In this document: positions 24,349-37,800 of the stretch, in pieces
Layout: the number at the start of each line of letters is the position of its first letter
How positions within the stretch are numbered: position 1 is the first letter of the stretch
Source of the DNA: Silene conica
Lineage: Eukaryota; Streptophyta; Magnoliopsida; Caryophyllales; Caryophyllaceae
Length of the DNA: 64,000 nucleotides
NCBI GenBank assembly: GCA_029255685.2
Contig: CM055313.2
Location: 69,542,641-69,606,640 of the forward strand
Direction of reading: 5' to 3'
The notes under the pieces: model-generated
Databases searched by the model: none
Told to the model about the DNA's origin: nothing
The model's input: the letters and a program-made list of their open reading frames with translations, nothing else
Position numbers and translations under genes: made by a program

Positions 24349-27300
24349 ATCACCCCACCTTTCAATAAGTTTCGTCCTCGAAACTTGAAGACAGGACTAA
24401 GTACGTAAATAACTCTAACTATCAAAACGTACAACCCGGGTTATGATAACCCAAAACTTTATCTTCAAAAAAAGGTTTCAAGAAGAAAAAGATTTCAAGG
24501 CACAAGTCTTTGTCAATGGAAATTGAGATTCTCGTTACGTATTCAAGAGTCCGACAATCCAAATCTGAGACAAGTACCAAAATTAAATCGGTAAGGTTCA
24601 AAATTTAGATTGATTCGGTGTTGATAAGCACGGCACAAGTTATCAGACGTCTCCAATAACAAGTTCCAGTGGCAATCAACGCTGGAATCCATCAAAGTTG
24701 TAAAACATTCAGCTCTTTAAAACCAGGTTTCCCTCAAAATTAACCTTTATTCTCAAATTCTTGAAAGAGAAATTGAACAATGACAAAAGGTTACTTCCAA
24801 CGGAAGAGGAAGTAGTTTCAAATTTGAAAACCAACAAGATTTTCCATAAAATGCAAACTTTCAAAGTGAACAATAAGGAACAATTTCAAAAACGCTCATT
24901 GGGAGCGTAGAAACGATCATGGAGATTACTTCCGACACGAAGGATTGTGAGTTTCTAGTTTCACAGCTGACAGAACATACAAGGAGGATCGAAGGAACGG
25001 AACAACCAGATGGAAGGTCAAGGAAGATGGTAACTCCTGCCAAACATGGGGTCACTAACCACTCAATCCATAAACAAAGTATCGTTACAACAATTCCTAA
25101 TATATCCCAAGAAGGACAATTCAAGTGATCTCTAGACTCTCATTGGGTTCACGATCCCTCTTATCATTATCTCATCCACAGAACAAGGTATTCCTCAACA
25201 AAAAGGGATTCTAAACACCTCATTTAACTCACACTAACCTGGAATTCCACAAAAGAGGTCAGCAATGTGGATTGATTCGCACCAAAACTCATTCGTTAAT
25301 AGTTAAGGATCTCTCACTCAGGGTAGAAGCTCACGCGCATATCCTAGGCCAAGGTTCACACACTTCCTAAACTCTAACCAAAATTCCATTACCATAAAAT
25401 CGAACTCCAAAACCCAAGATATGGTATTCATTATCCTGTAACTCCTTCCCCTTGAGGGACCATAACAAATCAATCCATAACCTTAAATTTTAACAGTTCA
25501 ATCCTAACACTTATTCCACAAGGTACTTCGAAATCCTAAATTCCCAATCTGTTACCATACAGTGAACATTTCAACTACGGCCTTATTAAGGTAACAATTT
25601 CCAAATTCTCATGTTTCTTAACCACTTACCCAAAAGTATACACTCCAAAGAAAAGTTCCAAAGAAGTAACCACTTTCATTTCTACAGTCTCCATAAGACT
25701 TAGTTGTTCACATTCCGAGATTCCTCAAATGGTATCCATGAACACCTATAAGTTGCAAATCCCTACACTATGATTACCTCAAACATCAATGGTTACCCAT
25801 CGATCACCATTGAAGTATTATTAAGCCAACGGGCTCCAATTCTCCCACAAGTTATCATAAACGATTCACCTATCAGTGGGTGTATTTTCCAATCTCAAAA
25901 AGTGCTTCGATAGGTAAACGTTGAGGTTCCATAAGTAACTTAAGGTCAACACTCAGTCAACTCCATAAGTCCACTTGCAAATGTCTCAACACTCTTACAC
26001 CGTTACCAATAACTCTCGCACCTCAAGTATGTGGTCCTTTCTGCAATTAAGCGATTCTCAAGATCAAGTAGCACTAACTTACCTCACTCATCCTTTTAAC
26101 CACATCATCATTATCTAAGGCACATTCCTCTAAATTCATCTAGAACTCCAAGCATTCTATTCAAATCCTCAAATGGTACTTCAAAATCTACAAATACCAC
26201 TTACACACCGATCCATCTAACATGGAACTCTCAAGACGGCATACTATCCAATACCGCCCGAACATTATTATCATAAACTTTCTTTACCAAATTCTGGCAA
26301 CGCAAAACCAAGAATTCCTCAAGGCATGTATCACTATTCCAAGAACACGTCAACCTCGCCACTAATCTGAATGAAAGGGACAAGGCTCACAGAAAAGGTG
26401 ATGAGATACGAACTTCAGTGACAAACACGATACAGATTTCGAGAGAGTCATAAGAAAACGACTCGAGGAACAACGTGATGACAAGGTAAGGAACTTTGGG
26501 CTAGGGATTCCAATAAAATTGAAGCCAAGATCAGAAGGAGAAGCGAGGGAGAAGAAAGGAGAGAAGCGATATGAAAGGAACGATTACGGAAATCTCCAAG
26601 GTGTGGGTCTATCACTATTCTCACGGGGTTCTTACTTCTTACTTCCCAAATCAAGCCATCCAATTGTCGATTCTTACGAACAATTCCTCGAACGATTTAT
26701 ACACCATAGTTCTTCCAAATTTAAAACAGTATCGACCATCCTAGTTATCTATCCCAAAAGCTCTAGATAACTTATCTCTAACAGTTCCTCAAATGACAAT
26801 TTAATCAAACTCTCAGGTTATCAAACCCATATGTTATATCCACTACACTTGCATTACCGTCCAAAAGATAACCATACTTAAATCAATAGGTTTCCGAACT
26901 TACATCTCCCCATGAATTACTCTTTTCTATTCTCAAACCGGTGATGCATTCTCAAATTTCCTTTAAGTCCTTCAATAGATAAACGCGAAGATCCATTAAG
27001 TAACCTATGGTCATGTAGTGATACACTTCTTCTAAGCTTAAGTCATAAACTCTTCAAGTATTCAACAATTATAGCCAATGATTCTTATTCCACAAACAAC
27101 GGGCCTTTCTCAGCTCAATCACTGACCTAAGTCAAGTGATACTAACTCACTTCACTCATCCACTCATCATCCTTAGCATCTTAAGCCTATTCTTCCTGGT
27201 CGCTCTATATCCTCACGTATCTTATCTAACTCCTTAAACAATACTCTTCAATCCACAAATTTTCACAATCTAAGCATGGTTCTCAAGATTAAGTTCCACC

Positions 27301-27943
27301 GAATACTAAGTATACAACTCAACCTTCAAGCAAGTACCATATCACTCACTTTCACTCTCCCAATTGGATAGACAACTAGACACTTGGATCATCAAAACAT
27401 ATCTCTCGATACCTCTTAAGTTTCCCCTCAAATAACAACATTCTCATCACAAGGATTGACTGTTATACTGTGACTAGTTTCTCAAAATCCTATAAAAATG
27501 AAGATAGCCTACAAGGCACCTTGAGAAAGTAAGCAACAAGGTTAAGTTGAAAAGGTATGAAGATATGTTCAAGTAAGATAGACAAATATTCTAAAAGAAG
27601 GATGTGCATCCAGAGTTATCAAAGAAGGTGATGCACAAAGAAAGAGGAGTATATTCAAGGCTCAGAAACATTCTCCAATTGTAACACGAATCTTACATCT
27701 TCGGTAGAAACTCCGGTCTTGATCGCCAAATGGATAAGCTCACGGTTCGTCGATTGGAAGACGTAAAACCAAATTCAATGACGATCAACAAACACGTTAG
27801 CACCTAATAAAAGCAATCACAAAACAGGCTACAATATAACTCCTTAAATCTACCCCATCTCTCATTCATTATTCGATTATATGGTCAAGTTAAGGTTGGG
27901 GGTTACATGAGTGCGTTGGGAGCGATAACGATCTGATACCAAC
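24349..27943 (-). other. Non-coding interior of the LARD-like element
   Basis: No retroviral-type domain is detectable in any frame. A purine-rich tract (minus strand) with a palindromic AAGTTTCGTCCTCGAAACTT at 24368-24387 lies next to the 3' LTR. Two diverged direct copies of a roughly 300-base block occur at about 25840-26140 and 26900-27190. The conserved bits are GATAGGTAAACG / GATAAACGCGAAG, a TAAGTAACCT..GGTCA word, and ACTAACTTACCTCACTCATC / ACTAACTCACTTCACTCATC. Confidence 0.65.
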
Positions 27944-30022
27944 TATAAAACCCCTCGTCGCAGCGGAAAATAAAACATACAAACATGCAAAAATTTACGC
28001 GGAATTTAAACTTTAACATGCAAGGTAAAACGAGGTGAATTAAGACTAAACTGTACAAACTGATATAAACCAAAACATAGATAAGTATAACAGTCTAAGT
28101 ATGAAAAGCATAAATACAAACAGCCTGGGATGACACATCCCTACAGACACTCGAGTATGAAATCCAAAACACTAGGTCTAGCTACACGATAAGAAAGATA
28201 AGTCAATGATGAAAGGATCATCGCTCGCTAGCCTCCAAAGTAACCCAACAGCTACCAACCTGTCATGTACATACATACATGAAAACATGTACGCCACAAT
28301 GAGTGGGGAGTGACTAGAGTTCTCCTAGCCACCTATTGTTAACGACACGTAACACATAAGGCATCCAACATACTCCAACAATTATAACATGTGAAGCATA
28401 TATATCAATATCTCATCTTCCATATCAACATGCAATACTTGCAAAGGCTCTCAACTAACTTCGGAAACTATTTGAAAGGAGAGCCGGTTTCCCTTCCGGT
28501 TGGCCGGCCGGGGGGTCTTTCAATCCAAACCATTTACGAAACTAGACTAAGAGTCGTCCAATGCCTTGGACGAACAGTTCTAAAATCAATACACTCTATC
28601 TACCACAATCAATCAGCAACATCTGACAATGTACCCCAACTCAGGCAAGCAGATGCAAACAGCAGTATCTAAAACCTACTGCAACTCAGGCAAGCGCTAG
28701 ACACAAATCAACAGTGTCCAAGTCACACCCCAACTCAGGTAAACTTGGTACACAAATCAGCAACATCAATCAACTAATAATGGTTCATAACGCAACTCAG
28801 TCATAACCATTACTCTTCGTAATGAAATCGGGATCCCAACTCAAAGCCAACCCACTACGGTCAAACAAACTCACGATAGGGCAGAGGTCGCAACTCAGAC
28901 ATTTCTCTACCGCATCATCCATAAACGAGACGATCCTTACGTCGCAACTCAGACTAGGCCGCCACGCCACAAACACTCACATGTCAAACTAGAGGATCGC
29001 AACTCAGACCATAGCTTGACACACATCAAACATCAGTACATATCGTACTCTACCGGTCCCAACTCAGACATATTCCGATATGTACTACAACCAAGTCCTT
29101 AGTCTTAATCTTCTAGACCTCTAACAACACTTAATTGACCCCGGGAACTAAGTTGGGGGAGAGCCGGTTTCCCTTTTGGTTACCCGACTGGGGGGGGGTC
29201 TCTATCCTCTCTCTATTCCCGAACCCAATATAGTGCCGCCCGAACCTCGGGGACTTCAAACACACATATACATGTAAGAGAAGACCAAGTTCGATAAAAA
29301 CCAAGAACAACCTAAGACTCTCTTCTACAAGTCTAAGGGTACCTATTTAACTAACTAAGTCCACTAGGTCTCATAAGCCACCTAAGAAAAGGATTAACTT
29401 AGGATAAGAAACAACATGCTAAAACATTTTTTACTAAATTACTCATTACCATTAAGAACTAACTAACTTTAGATAAGAAATAAACTTGCTAACTTATTAC
29501 TTGCTACAATACCCATTACGATTCAAGTATAAACATATCAATAAATGATACTTAAACATGCTATAAGACTAATAAAGAAACCTTACAACCAAACAATTGA
29601 GGATTGACTAACATTAGACAATTTGCTAACCACTTTGTTGAATCTTACCTAGCTCGAACATACATTTAAAACCAAGTAAATATATCAATAAACATCACTT
29701 AAACATCCTTAAAACAATTGGGAAACAAGCCCCTAAAACAACACAAAAACAACTAAACAATCAAAAGCTACAGCGGTTTTTGCGCAGCCTGCACCTAGGG
29801 TTGCGCAGCCTGCGCCCAAGTCGGGTTTTATTTGTTTGTGAAACGGACTCAAGTCGGGAAATGAGATGCCAAGTGAACATCTTAAGAATTAAAATATTCT
29901 TAAGACGGAACTTAACGGAAAACTTAAAATAAGATTTACGATTTATTAATAAAATAAGATTATATTCCGGAAAATACTTTAAAATCATTAAAATATTACT
30001 TATGAAAATACGGGATGTTACA
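27944..30022 (-). repeat. 5' LTR (2079 bp) of the LARD-like element, internally deleted
   Basis: Matches the 3' LTR at both ends. It lacks about 770 bases: the join ..GCGCCCAAG/TCGGGTTTTATTTG at about 29817 corresponds to positions about 23369 and 24146 of the other copy. AAG is shared at both deletion edges. Confidence 0.85.
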
Positions 30023-30065
30023 GAAAATGAAATAGAGAAGGTTATTTTGATAAAAGGGAGTAGTA
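30023..30065. mobile_element. Right end of the interrupted Stowaway-like MITE
   Basis: GAAAATGAAATAGAGAAGG..AAAGGGAGTAGTA continues, after the target duplication, the MITE sequence left of 21500. Its GGGAGTA ending is Stowaway-like. Confidence 0.4.
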
Positions 30066-30182
30066 TTCTTTCTTATAATTTTGTTGACTTTTTTAATTTA
30101 TGTATTTCACGTACTAAATTTTTCTTTACTTGGTATAGAAATGAATATCCAAGACAATTTTTTTTTTTACATACGAACTTAC

Positions 30183-30590
30183 TGACGGATGATCCGTTAG
30201 AATCCGTCAGATAAATCTGGCACGTTGACCAAAGTCAATGGCGGTAAAAATTATTGATGGATCATCCATCATAATCCGTCAGCTAATTAAAGTTGGCTCG
30301 TTGACCAAGTCAATAGCGGTAAAAATGATTGAAGGAAAATCCGTCAGATGTTTAATTTACTGACGGATCATTCTTCAATAAATTAAACATTTGACAGATT
30401 TTCCGGTAGTACGTGTATGAGATTACTGACGGACTTTCCGTCAGATGTTTAACTTATTGACGTAAAATCCGTTATTCACTTTAAAATCATAAATCTTTTT
30501 AAAATTTCAGATAATAATATATCTGACGGATTATCCGTCAGATAAGTAAATTACTGACGGAAAATCCGTCAGTAAGCCGTCAGAAATATT
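30183..30590. repeat. Left subterminal repeats of the CACTA element
   Basis: Multiple copies, in both orientations, of CTGACGGA..TCCGTCAG. They are presumed transposase-binding sites, by family knowledge. Confidence 0.75.
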
Positions 30591-31604
30591 TTATAATACC
30601 CCGAAATCAGACGGGGTTTCTTTTTCCCCAAATCATAAATCCTTAATTTCGACGAACCCTAAATCGCAACACCCAACGCCACACCCGACACCACCACTCT
30701 TGCCACCCTATTTCACTTCCATCACCGTCACCGTCACCGTCATCTTAAGGTAAATATTCATCTTTCTCTTTCTTTAATTTAAAAATGTATCCTCTTTTCT
30801 TATTTTTTTACTCAATTTGTTAGTTTTATTATGTATGTTAATTGACTTAGGATAGAAGTCTTGCTTGATTTAGGATAGATGTCATAATGTTTGATTAATT
30901 ATGTGAATGTTTGATTAATTATTTTAAGTTTTGGTTAAGTATGCTAATTTTGGCTTAATTATACTAATTTTTTATTAACAATGTTAATATGTGTTTAATT
31001 ATGCTAATTTTTTGTTGAAATGACGCTAATTTCATTTTGATTTGTTTTACTTATGCTAAAAGTGTCTTTAATTATGATGACTTTATTATTTATATTGACC
31101 TAGTACCCGTTCAAAAAATATTTATTAGGAGTAATTTTTGAATAATCCCCGTTTTGGGTCTGTCTTTGTACGTTTCAATTCACTTAGGTAGTAAACATGT
31201 TATTGTGATTTATTAATGAGAAAATAATTCGGTTACAATTCCTCTAATGTTATTTGAGTACAAATGTGGAATAATTATTTTTTCTACATTGTGTATTTGG
31301 AGAACGAATGAGAATTGCTGCCGAATTTTTCTGTCATTAATAAATCACAAGTGCGTGTTTGCTAGTGACTTAAAACATACATCGATGGGTTTAGGTTGAA
31401 GTGATAAGGACCCATGGAAATCAAATAAAGAAATATTATTGTTTGTTAACTGAATAGTTATGTTTTGGTGCTAATGTTTATTTAATAGCTTTGTTTTGGT
31501 GATAATGTTTAATTAATATGTATTTATTTTGTTTACAACATTATTTTTTAATCTTTTTAACATATATATAAATCTGGTTAATATACATGTAGATTCATAA
31601 TAAC

Positions 31605-34600
31605 TTGAAAAGAGTACAGCGACAGTGGTTGTATGAAAGATTAGACGATAAAAAGAAACCTAAGCTTGAATTTGCAAATGGGGTGAAGGACTTTCTTAAA
31701 TTTGTGGAACAAAGTAGTGTGTACAAGGATTTAGGTGAAACAAGGTGTCCGTGTAAGAAATGCAATAACGGGGCTTTTAAAAAGATAAGGGATGTTAAAA
31801 ATCATTTGTGGTCGAATGGTTTTGCCGAGAATTATTATGTATGGACATATCACGGTGAAAAACGTTCTAAGAAAAGAAGTACAAACATTACAATAGTTAA
31901 TGAAAATCCTTACCGTGAGTTTGTGGAAAATGCATTACGTGATATTGTTGATCAAATAATGGAGGATCAACTCAATCCCGATGGCCTTAGTGATGAAGAA
32001 GTGTGTTATGAAACCCCGGCCCAAACCCTCAGGTTTCTTCCTTCTTTAAAATGTTAGAAAAAGCAGAACAACCAGTGAATGAGGGAAGTAGTATGAGTTT
32101 GTTGGAAGCGACTGCTAGGTTGGTAACACTCAAATGTGAGAACAACATATCTCTTAGATGCGCCAATGGTTTTCTGTCCTTCGTCGGTGACATTATTCCA
32201 AAGGACAATCAAATGGCGCGTAATTTTAATGAGGTAAAAAATCTTTTGAAGAGACTACAACTACCCCATGAGAAGATCGATGCTTGTCCTACTGGATACA
32301 TGCTTTTGTGGGAGGAAGATGCTAATCTTGACCAATGTAGAAAATATCATGCATCTCGGTATAAAAGTGATAAGTATTCAAGGCGGAGGCGAATTCCATG
32401 TAAACAATTAATTTATTTTCCACTTGCGCCAAGGTTGCAACGTCTATATGCAACCAAACACCTAGCATGTGAGATGATTTGGCACCATAAAAACTCCCGA
32501 TTAAGAAAAAGGAGGACTATGGCACGCCCAAGTGATGGAGAAGCGTGGAAACATTTCGATAGAGAGCATCCTGAATTTGCAAGTGAGCCTCGCAATGTTC
32601 GGTTGAGTTTGTGTACAGATGGATTTCAACCATATGGACAATTTGGGAAGAATTACTCATGTTGGCCAGTAATTGTCACTCCGTATAACTTACCTCCTTG
32701 GCTATGTATGAAGAGACAATTTATGTTTCTAAACATGATCGTTCTAGGTCCTAAGAACCCTAAGTCAAATTTGGATGTCTACCTCCAACCGTTGATCAAA
32801 GAGTTGAAAGAACTTTGGAAAATGGCGTATACACCTACGATGTATCTAAGAAACAGAATTTCCAGCTGAGGGCTGCAATAATGTGGACGATCAATGATTT
32901 TCCAGCATATGGCATGCTTTCTGGTTGGGCCACAAGTGAATATCGTGCTTGTCCTTATTGTCATCAAAAAGAACATAAAACTTTCTGGCTTAGAAATAGC
33001 AGAAAAATTTCTTGGTTTCGTTGTCACCGCGAGTTCTTGAGATCTGATCATCCTTTCCGCGACAATTGCAACCATTTTTTAAAGAACAAGAAAACCAATG
33101 ATTGGATAGCTTCAGTTAGATTGACCGGTGATGAAGTGTGAGAATCTGTAAAAGATTTACCAAAAATTGTTGATGCTTCTGATCAAGAATTGAAAAGATT
33201 GAAAGACAATGATGAAGGGTGCATGGTGGAAACAAAGCATATTTTGGGAACTTCCTTATTGAAAAACATTGCTGATTCGACACATCTTAGATGTTATGCA
33301 CAATGAGAAAACGTTTTTGAACAAATTATCAACACGGTGATGGATGTACCCAGGAACACTACGTTTGGCACTAAGGGTAAAGCTGACTTTAATGAACATT
33401 GTTTTAAACGTCCCGTATCATCTAAGTTTGTTTTAGACATGTCAGCGAAGAAGGCTTTATATGAATGGGTTAGTAATTTGAAATTCCCGGATGGTTATGC
33501 TTCAGATTTGAGTTGGTGTTTTGACCGTAAGAAGATGGTGTTGCATTCCATGAAAAGTCATGATTGTCATGTTTTTATGGAACGGTTACTTCCCGTTGCC
33601 TTGAAATATTTGTTCCCAACGGGTTCTTGGAATGCAATAACTGAATTAAGCCAATTCTTCAGAGACTTGTGTACTTCAACGATCACAGTTGACTCTATGG
33701 ATCAACTAGAGTTAAACATTGCGATGATAATATGCAAGTTAGAGAAGATATGTCCCCCTTCTTTCTTCAATTCTATGGAGCATTTTCCTTGAAAATAAAA
33801 ATTGGCAACAAAGCTCGTGTCGAGGGTTCCATATGCAACACTTTTTTGTTAGAAGAAATTGCAAACTTTTGTTCCCTATATTTTGAAGATCACATTGACA
33901 CAAAAGCGAAAGATTTAGATGTTTTGAATTCCGATGACCAGCCAAATTCAAAACTACCTGAGTTAATCATTGATCAAATGGGAACTACAACTGGGAAATG
34001 TGTCTTGGGATACTTGAATGAGAAAGAGTATGAAGATGCTCATTTTTACGTGTTGGGGAACTTAGGAGAATTTTTAGCTTCATAGGAAAAGTAAGTTATC
34101 ATTTCATCATTATTGCTCAAATTATATCATATATAATGCATAATTAAAACATGTTTTTTTTAATCCAAATAGGGAATTTGAGACACATATCAAACTCACA
34201 TTTCCTGATGTCATATCTTCTGATGATGTTTGGACCAAACATGACAGAAGTTTTCCGCACTGGTTCAAAAATGAAGTAAGTGATACATTTTTTTATGAAA
34301 GAACATAGCACAATTGATTTTTTTACTAATTATTAATTAATAACACAATTGAATTCTATATTAATATACACTTAGATGGAAGGATCCGCTAATAGTAGCT
34401 TTAGCATTGGGCCCCGGTAACTCGATGAGAACATGAAGGCGATATTCTATTAATGACTACAAATTTCGAGCTTTTAAGGAGGAAGTTGATGTTTCAAAAG
34501 CTACTATAAGCAACTGGGTTTGTGTGAATTCTACAGATGTGTTGGACGACTATTGAACCCTGAATGAAATAATTGAGCTTCTTTATCATACCGAGCAAAG

Positions 34601-35104
34601 GGTGTATAAGGTCATATTATATAAATGTAATTGGTTTGATAATTCTCCACAAGGGATAAGTATTCATAAGGTATACGGACTTGTTGATGTGAACATAAAG
34701 AAGCAACTTCGTGGACATAATCCATTTTGGCGGCTTTTCAAGTAGATCAAGTTTGTTATGCTCCTTATCCAACTACTAAGAAAAGTAATCAATGGTCCGC
34801 GGTTTTCAAAATCAAGGCAAGATCACATGTTGATGCTCCTATTGACAAAACTGTCTTCCAAGAAGATGCGGTTCTCAATGATCACTCAGTTTCGCCAATT
34901 GTGGTGGAAAAGACACAAAGTGAAGATGAATATGAAGTGGTTGTGGAAAGGGGTGAAGATGAATATGAAGTTGAAGAGGATGAAGATGATTTTGAAGAAA
35001 GTATAAGAGATGAAAATGAGGAAGTCGATGAAGAAGTCGGAGTAATATTTTCAGATGACGAACCTCTTTTGTTGGGTAGTGATAGTGATAGTGAAGATGA
35101 CTAG
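31605..35104 (+). pseudogene. TNP2-like CACTA transposase, broken
   Basis: Pieces in order: an N-terminal Transpos_assoc-like segment with the zinc-ligand pattern RCPCKKCNNG (31605-32050); the TNP2 core with CTDGFQPYGQFGKNYSCWPV, LPPWLCMK and later ACPYCHQKEHKTFWL (32051-33140); DUF4218-like (33337-34085, truncated); DUF4216-like (about 34560-34800); and an acidic tail ending at 35104. Disruptions visible: frameshifts near 32030-32050, 32815-32825 and 33780, in-frame TGA at 33139-33141 and 33304-33306, and further breaks in 34380-34560. An intron-like gap is present at about 34090-34170. It cannot encode a working enzyme as it stands. It would be the catalytic transposase of the element. Confidence 0.85.
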
Positions 35105-35285
35105 TTGTAGAAATGTATGAATTGTTATAACATTGTATTTTTCAGTTGTAAAAATGTTTGAATTGTAAACATTCAATCAGTTTGTTCTATTGCACTTTTA
35201 TTTAATCAGTTTGTTCTATTGCACTTTTATTTAATCAATTTGTTATGTTGCATTTTTCATAGCTGGTGGTGTTTTAGTATTTATT
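35105..35285. other. Spacer between the two CACTA genes
   Basis: Short direct repeat of AATCAGTTTGTTCTATTGCA at about 35176 and 35209. No gene. Confidence 0.5.
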
Positions 35286-36813
35286 ATGGCACGTTGTGGT
35301 TTTATTAGCCGATATCTAGGTGGGAATAGTAATGGCCGAGGAAGTCGTCGTCGGGAGGAGAACACACAGCTTCCTCTTGAACCACCACAACAACAACCAC
35401 AACAACAACAGGCTGATGAGAACGACAGCGACAACGACGACCAATCAGTTGAGGAACCTTCATACGATGAAGAGAACGGACAGGTGAACATGTCACGTGA
35501 TCCTGAACAAGGTTATTGGTAAGTGTTTCTTTTATTGTTATTTTTTACTTTCACGAGAAAAATATGGTTATTATCACAATGGTTATGTATATGTTTTTCA
35601 GGTTGGATGACCAGTCAATCAAGAACTATGTCACTTGGTCATTCACCCGTAATTTGGGAAAAAAGTTTTTCACCAACTGGACTCAAGCGAGCCACAAACA
35701 ACGTAGGAAGATGTACACTTACTTTCAGGTATATAAATTTCCAAGTTATCGTTTTTAACTAAGTTAGTTTAATTCAATTTATAACAATTTTTTTAATATC
35801 CTATTTTTTGAAACAGAATCGTGTCAAAGTTGTGGAGCTTGGCTATGACCCCAAGAAAGAATGGAAAACTCGTGTATCGAGGAGGATAACAAGTCTTATC
35901 AATGACACCAATTATAACCGTAAAAGGCCAAATTAGTGTCCTGAAAGGTGGTGGGTGAGGCTTTAAAAGAGGATAGGAAAAGATCCTGAATTTGCCAAAA
36001 AATTTGCAATTAATAAGGCAAACATGAGACGGGAAAGTATTGGGCACCCATACTCTTGGTTGGAAGAGTTGCTCGGATATTTTCAAAGAATTGGTAAGTA
36101 ATATATATTTATATATATATTTTGCACAAATTGGTTAACCAATCTGATTACATTTGGATTAACTTTTGTTTTCATACTTATTTCAGGGTGACGAGGCAAC
36201 GCCGTACAAGATGTTTCAGTATACAAAGAAGAATAAGTTTCAACAGTGGGTCAACCCTCAAGCTGCGAAGATTGATGTAATTCAAGCGATCTACTAATTA
36301 ATTTACAAATCAGTTAATTTTTTCATTATAATTTTGATATGTTTAATTTTTTGTTTTTCAGGCTACTTATCAGGAAATAATTTCTCAACCCACGCCAAAT
36401 GGAGAGCCTTAAGACGAGTATGAGGACTTTTACGAGGCTGTTGACGGTTTTGACGAGAAGTCCAGAATGTTCGGCACAGTTCGATAGGGCCAACAGTTGG
36501 TACGAGCCTCCCGGCAACAAAGGTCGTCGATCCTGCTCCTACACACCTACTGAGTTCACTCAGTACGCATCTCAAAACAATCGCCTCCAACAAGAGCTGA
36601 GTAAGGAGCGCGCCGCAAGAGAGGCTCTTGGGCAACAAGTTCACAAAAACAAAAAGGATATGGAAGAGCGCATGGCTGAGATGTGGGCACAGATGCAAGC
36701 ACAGATGTAGGCTAATATGCCCCCGAACACCTGTTCAGGTTCTCCCCCTCCTCACAGTAGAGATAACCATCCAGACGATGGATTTGGTTTTGGAGGTGAC
36801 GGTGGTATAGCGC
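35286..36813 (+). pseudogene. Ptta/En-Spm (Transposase_24-like) second CACTA gene, broken
   Basis: Exon-like segments with splice signals: 35286-35521 (Gln-rich, then an acidic DENDSDNDDQSVEEPSYDE), 35603-35729 (SIKNYVTWSFTRNLGKKFFT), 35817-36093, 36187-36276 (TPYKMFQYTKKNKFQQWVNP) and about 36361-36813, ending in a charged coiled-coil-like segment (LQQELSKERAAREALGQQVH). In-frame stops occur in segment 3 (after ..NYNRKRPN and again after WWVRL) and in segment 5 (after NGEP and beyond). The layout resembles the second (TnpA/TnpD-type) protein of plant CACTA elements. Confidence 0.7.
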
Positions 36814-36875
36814 CCATAGGTTAGTTTATGATAGTATGTAGATTTCATGCTAGTTGGTGTTAGTTTATGCAGTAG

Positions 36876-37130
36876 GTCTCTTGAGATACCGCATCTCAAT
36901 AAGCTTATTGAGAGACTATTGTACAAATTTAAGAAAAAATTGTACTAAAAGCAATAAAATTGGTACGAATCATGATTAAAGATAATATGAGTATCATTTA
37001 TTATGTAAATAGGTACGAAAATACTATGGTACGATCAATGACAGAAGGGTCACAAAATACAAATAAAAGGGTACAAAAGAATGGTCTCTCAATAATTTAT
37101 TTAAAGACCGCTTCTCTCAAGTTTTAGTGT
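36876..37130. mobile_element. MITE, about 250 bp, nested in the CACTA element
   Basis: The ends GGTCTCTTGAGATACC..TTATTGAGAGAC and the inverse (GTCTCTCAATAATTTATT..CTCTCAAG) form terminal inverted repeats. A related copy lies at about 56558-56772, sharing TTGTACAAATTTAA and GGTACAAAAGAATNGTCTCT. Target duplication not resolved. Confidence 0.65.
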
Positions 37131-37439
37131 AGTTTATGTTAATATGTAGCTATAGATTTCATGCTAGTTTGTGGTACTTTAAACCAATTATTAGTTTGCG
37201 GACGACGGATGTTAGCTTGTCGTAGTTTATGTTGTGGAGAAATGTATGTTATTTAACTTTCTTTCTTATGTACATTTGGATTCCCGCTACGCGCCTGATG
37301 TGGAAAATGGATTCCCGCTTTGCGGTCGACGATTGTGTTTGTTTGATGCAGGTTTTGGTAATGAAATAAGAAATAAAAAAAGAATGTTTCCATAACATTG
37401 TGGCTGGATAGTAGGCTGCTGTATCCAGCCACAACGATA

Positions 37440-37800
37440 TATGGTACTGACGGATAAGCCGTCAGGAAAGTCAGACTGTTGTTTGACCTTACTGACGGAT
37501 GTAACGTCAGTAAGGTCAAACAACAGTTTGGCTTTCCTGGCGGATTATCCGTCAGTACCGTGTTTGGCTTTCCTGACGGATTATCCGTCAGAAAATATGT
37601 TAAGTCGGTAAAATATGTTACTGGCGGATAATCCGTAGGAAAGTCAAACTGTTGTTTGACCCCTTTGGACGGATAATCCGTCACCGTCGGTATCTAAAAA
37701 ACTAACGGAAAATCCGTCAATACTTGTCTTTTTGTGACGAATATTGGTGACGGAATTTTGTGACGGATTATCCGTCAGGAATGCTGTTTCCTGACGGATT
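37440..37800. repeat. Right subterminal repeats of the CACTA element
   Basis: A dense set of CTGACGGATTATCCGTCAG and half-copies in both orientations, ending 12 bases before the terminal TGTAGTG. Confidence 0.8.

Larger units (their letters stand above)
21500..30022 (-). mobile_element. LTR retrotransposon without visible gag-pol (LARD-like)
   Basis: The exact 5-bp duplication GAAAA flanks it (21495-21499 and 30023-30027). In the minus orientation, LTRs start TGTAACATCCCG and end ..GGGTTTTATA, so termini are TG..TA. A primer site TGGTATCAGATC, near initiator tRNA-Met, lies just after the 5' LTR (about 27930-27941). A polypurine tract region precedes the 3' LTR (24349-24395). The roughly 3.6 kb interior has no ORF above about 90 codons and no recognisable protease, RT, RNase H or integrase. 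It must have been mobilised in trans. Confidence 0.85.
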
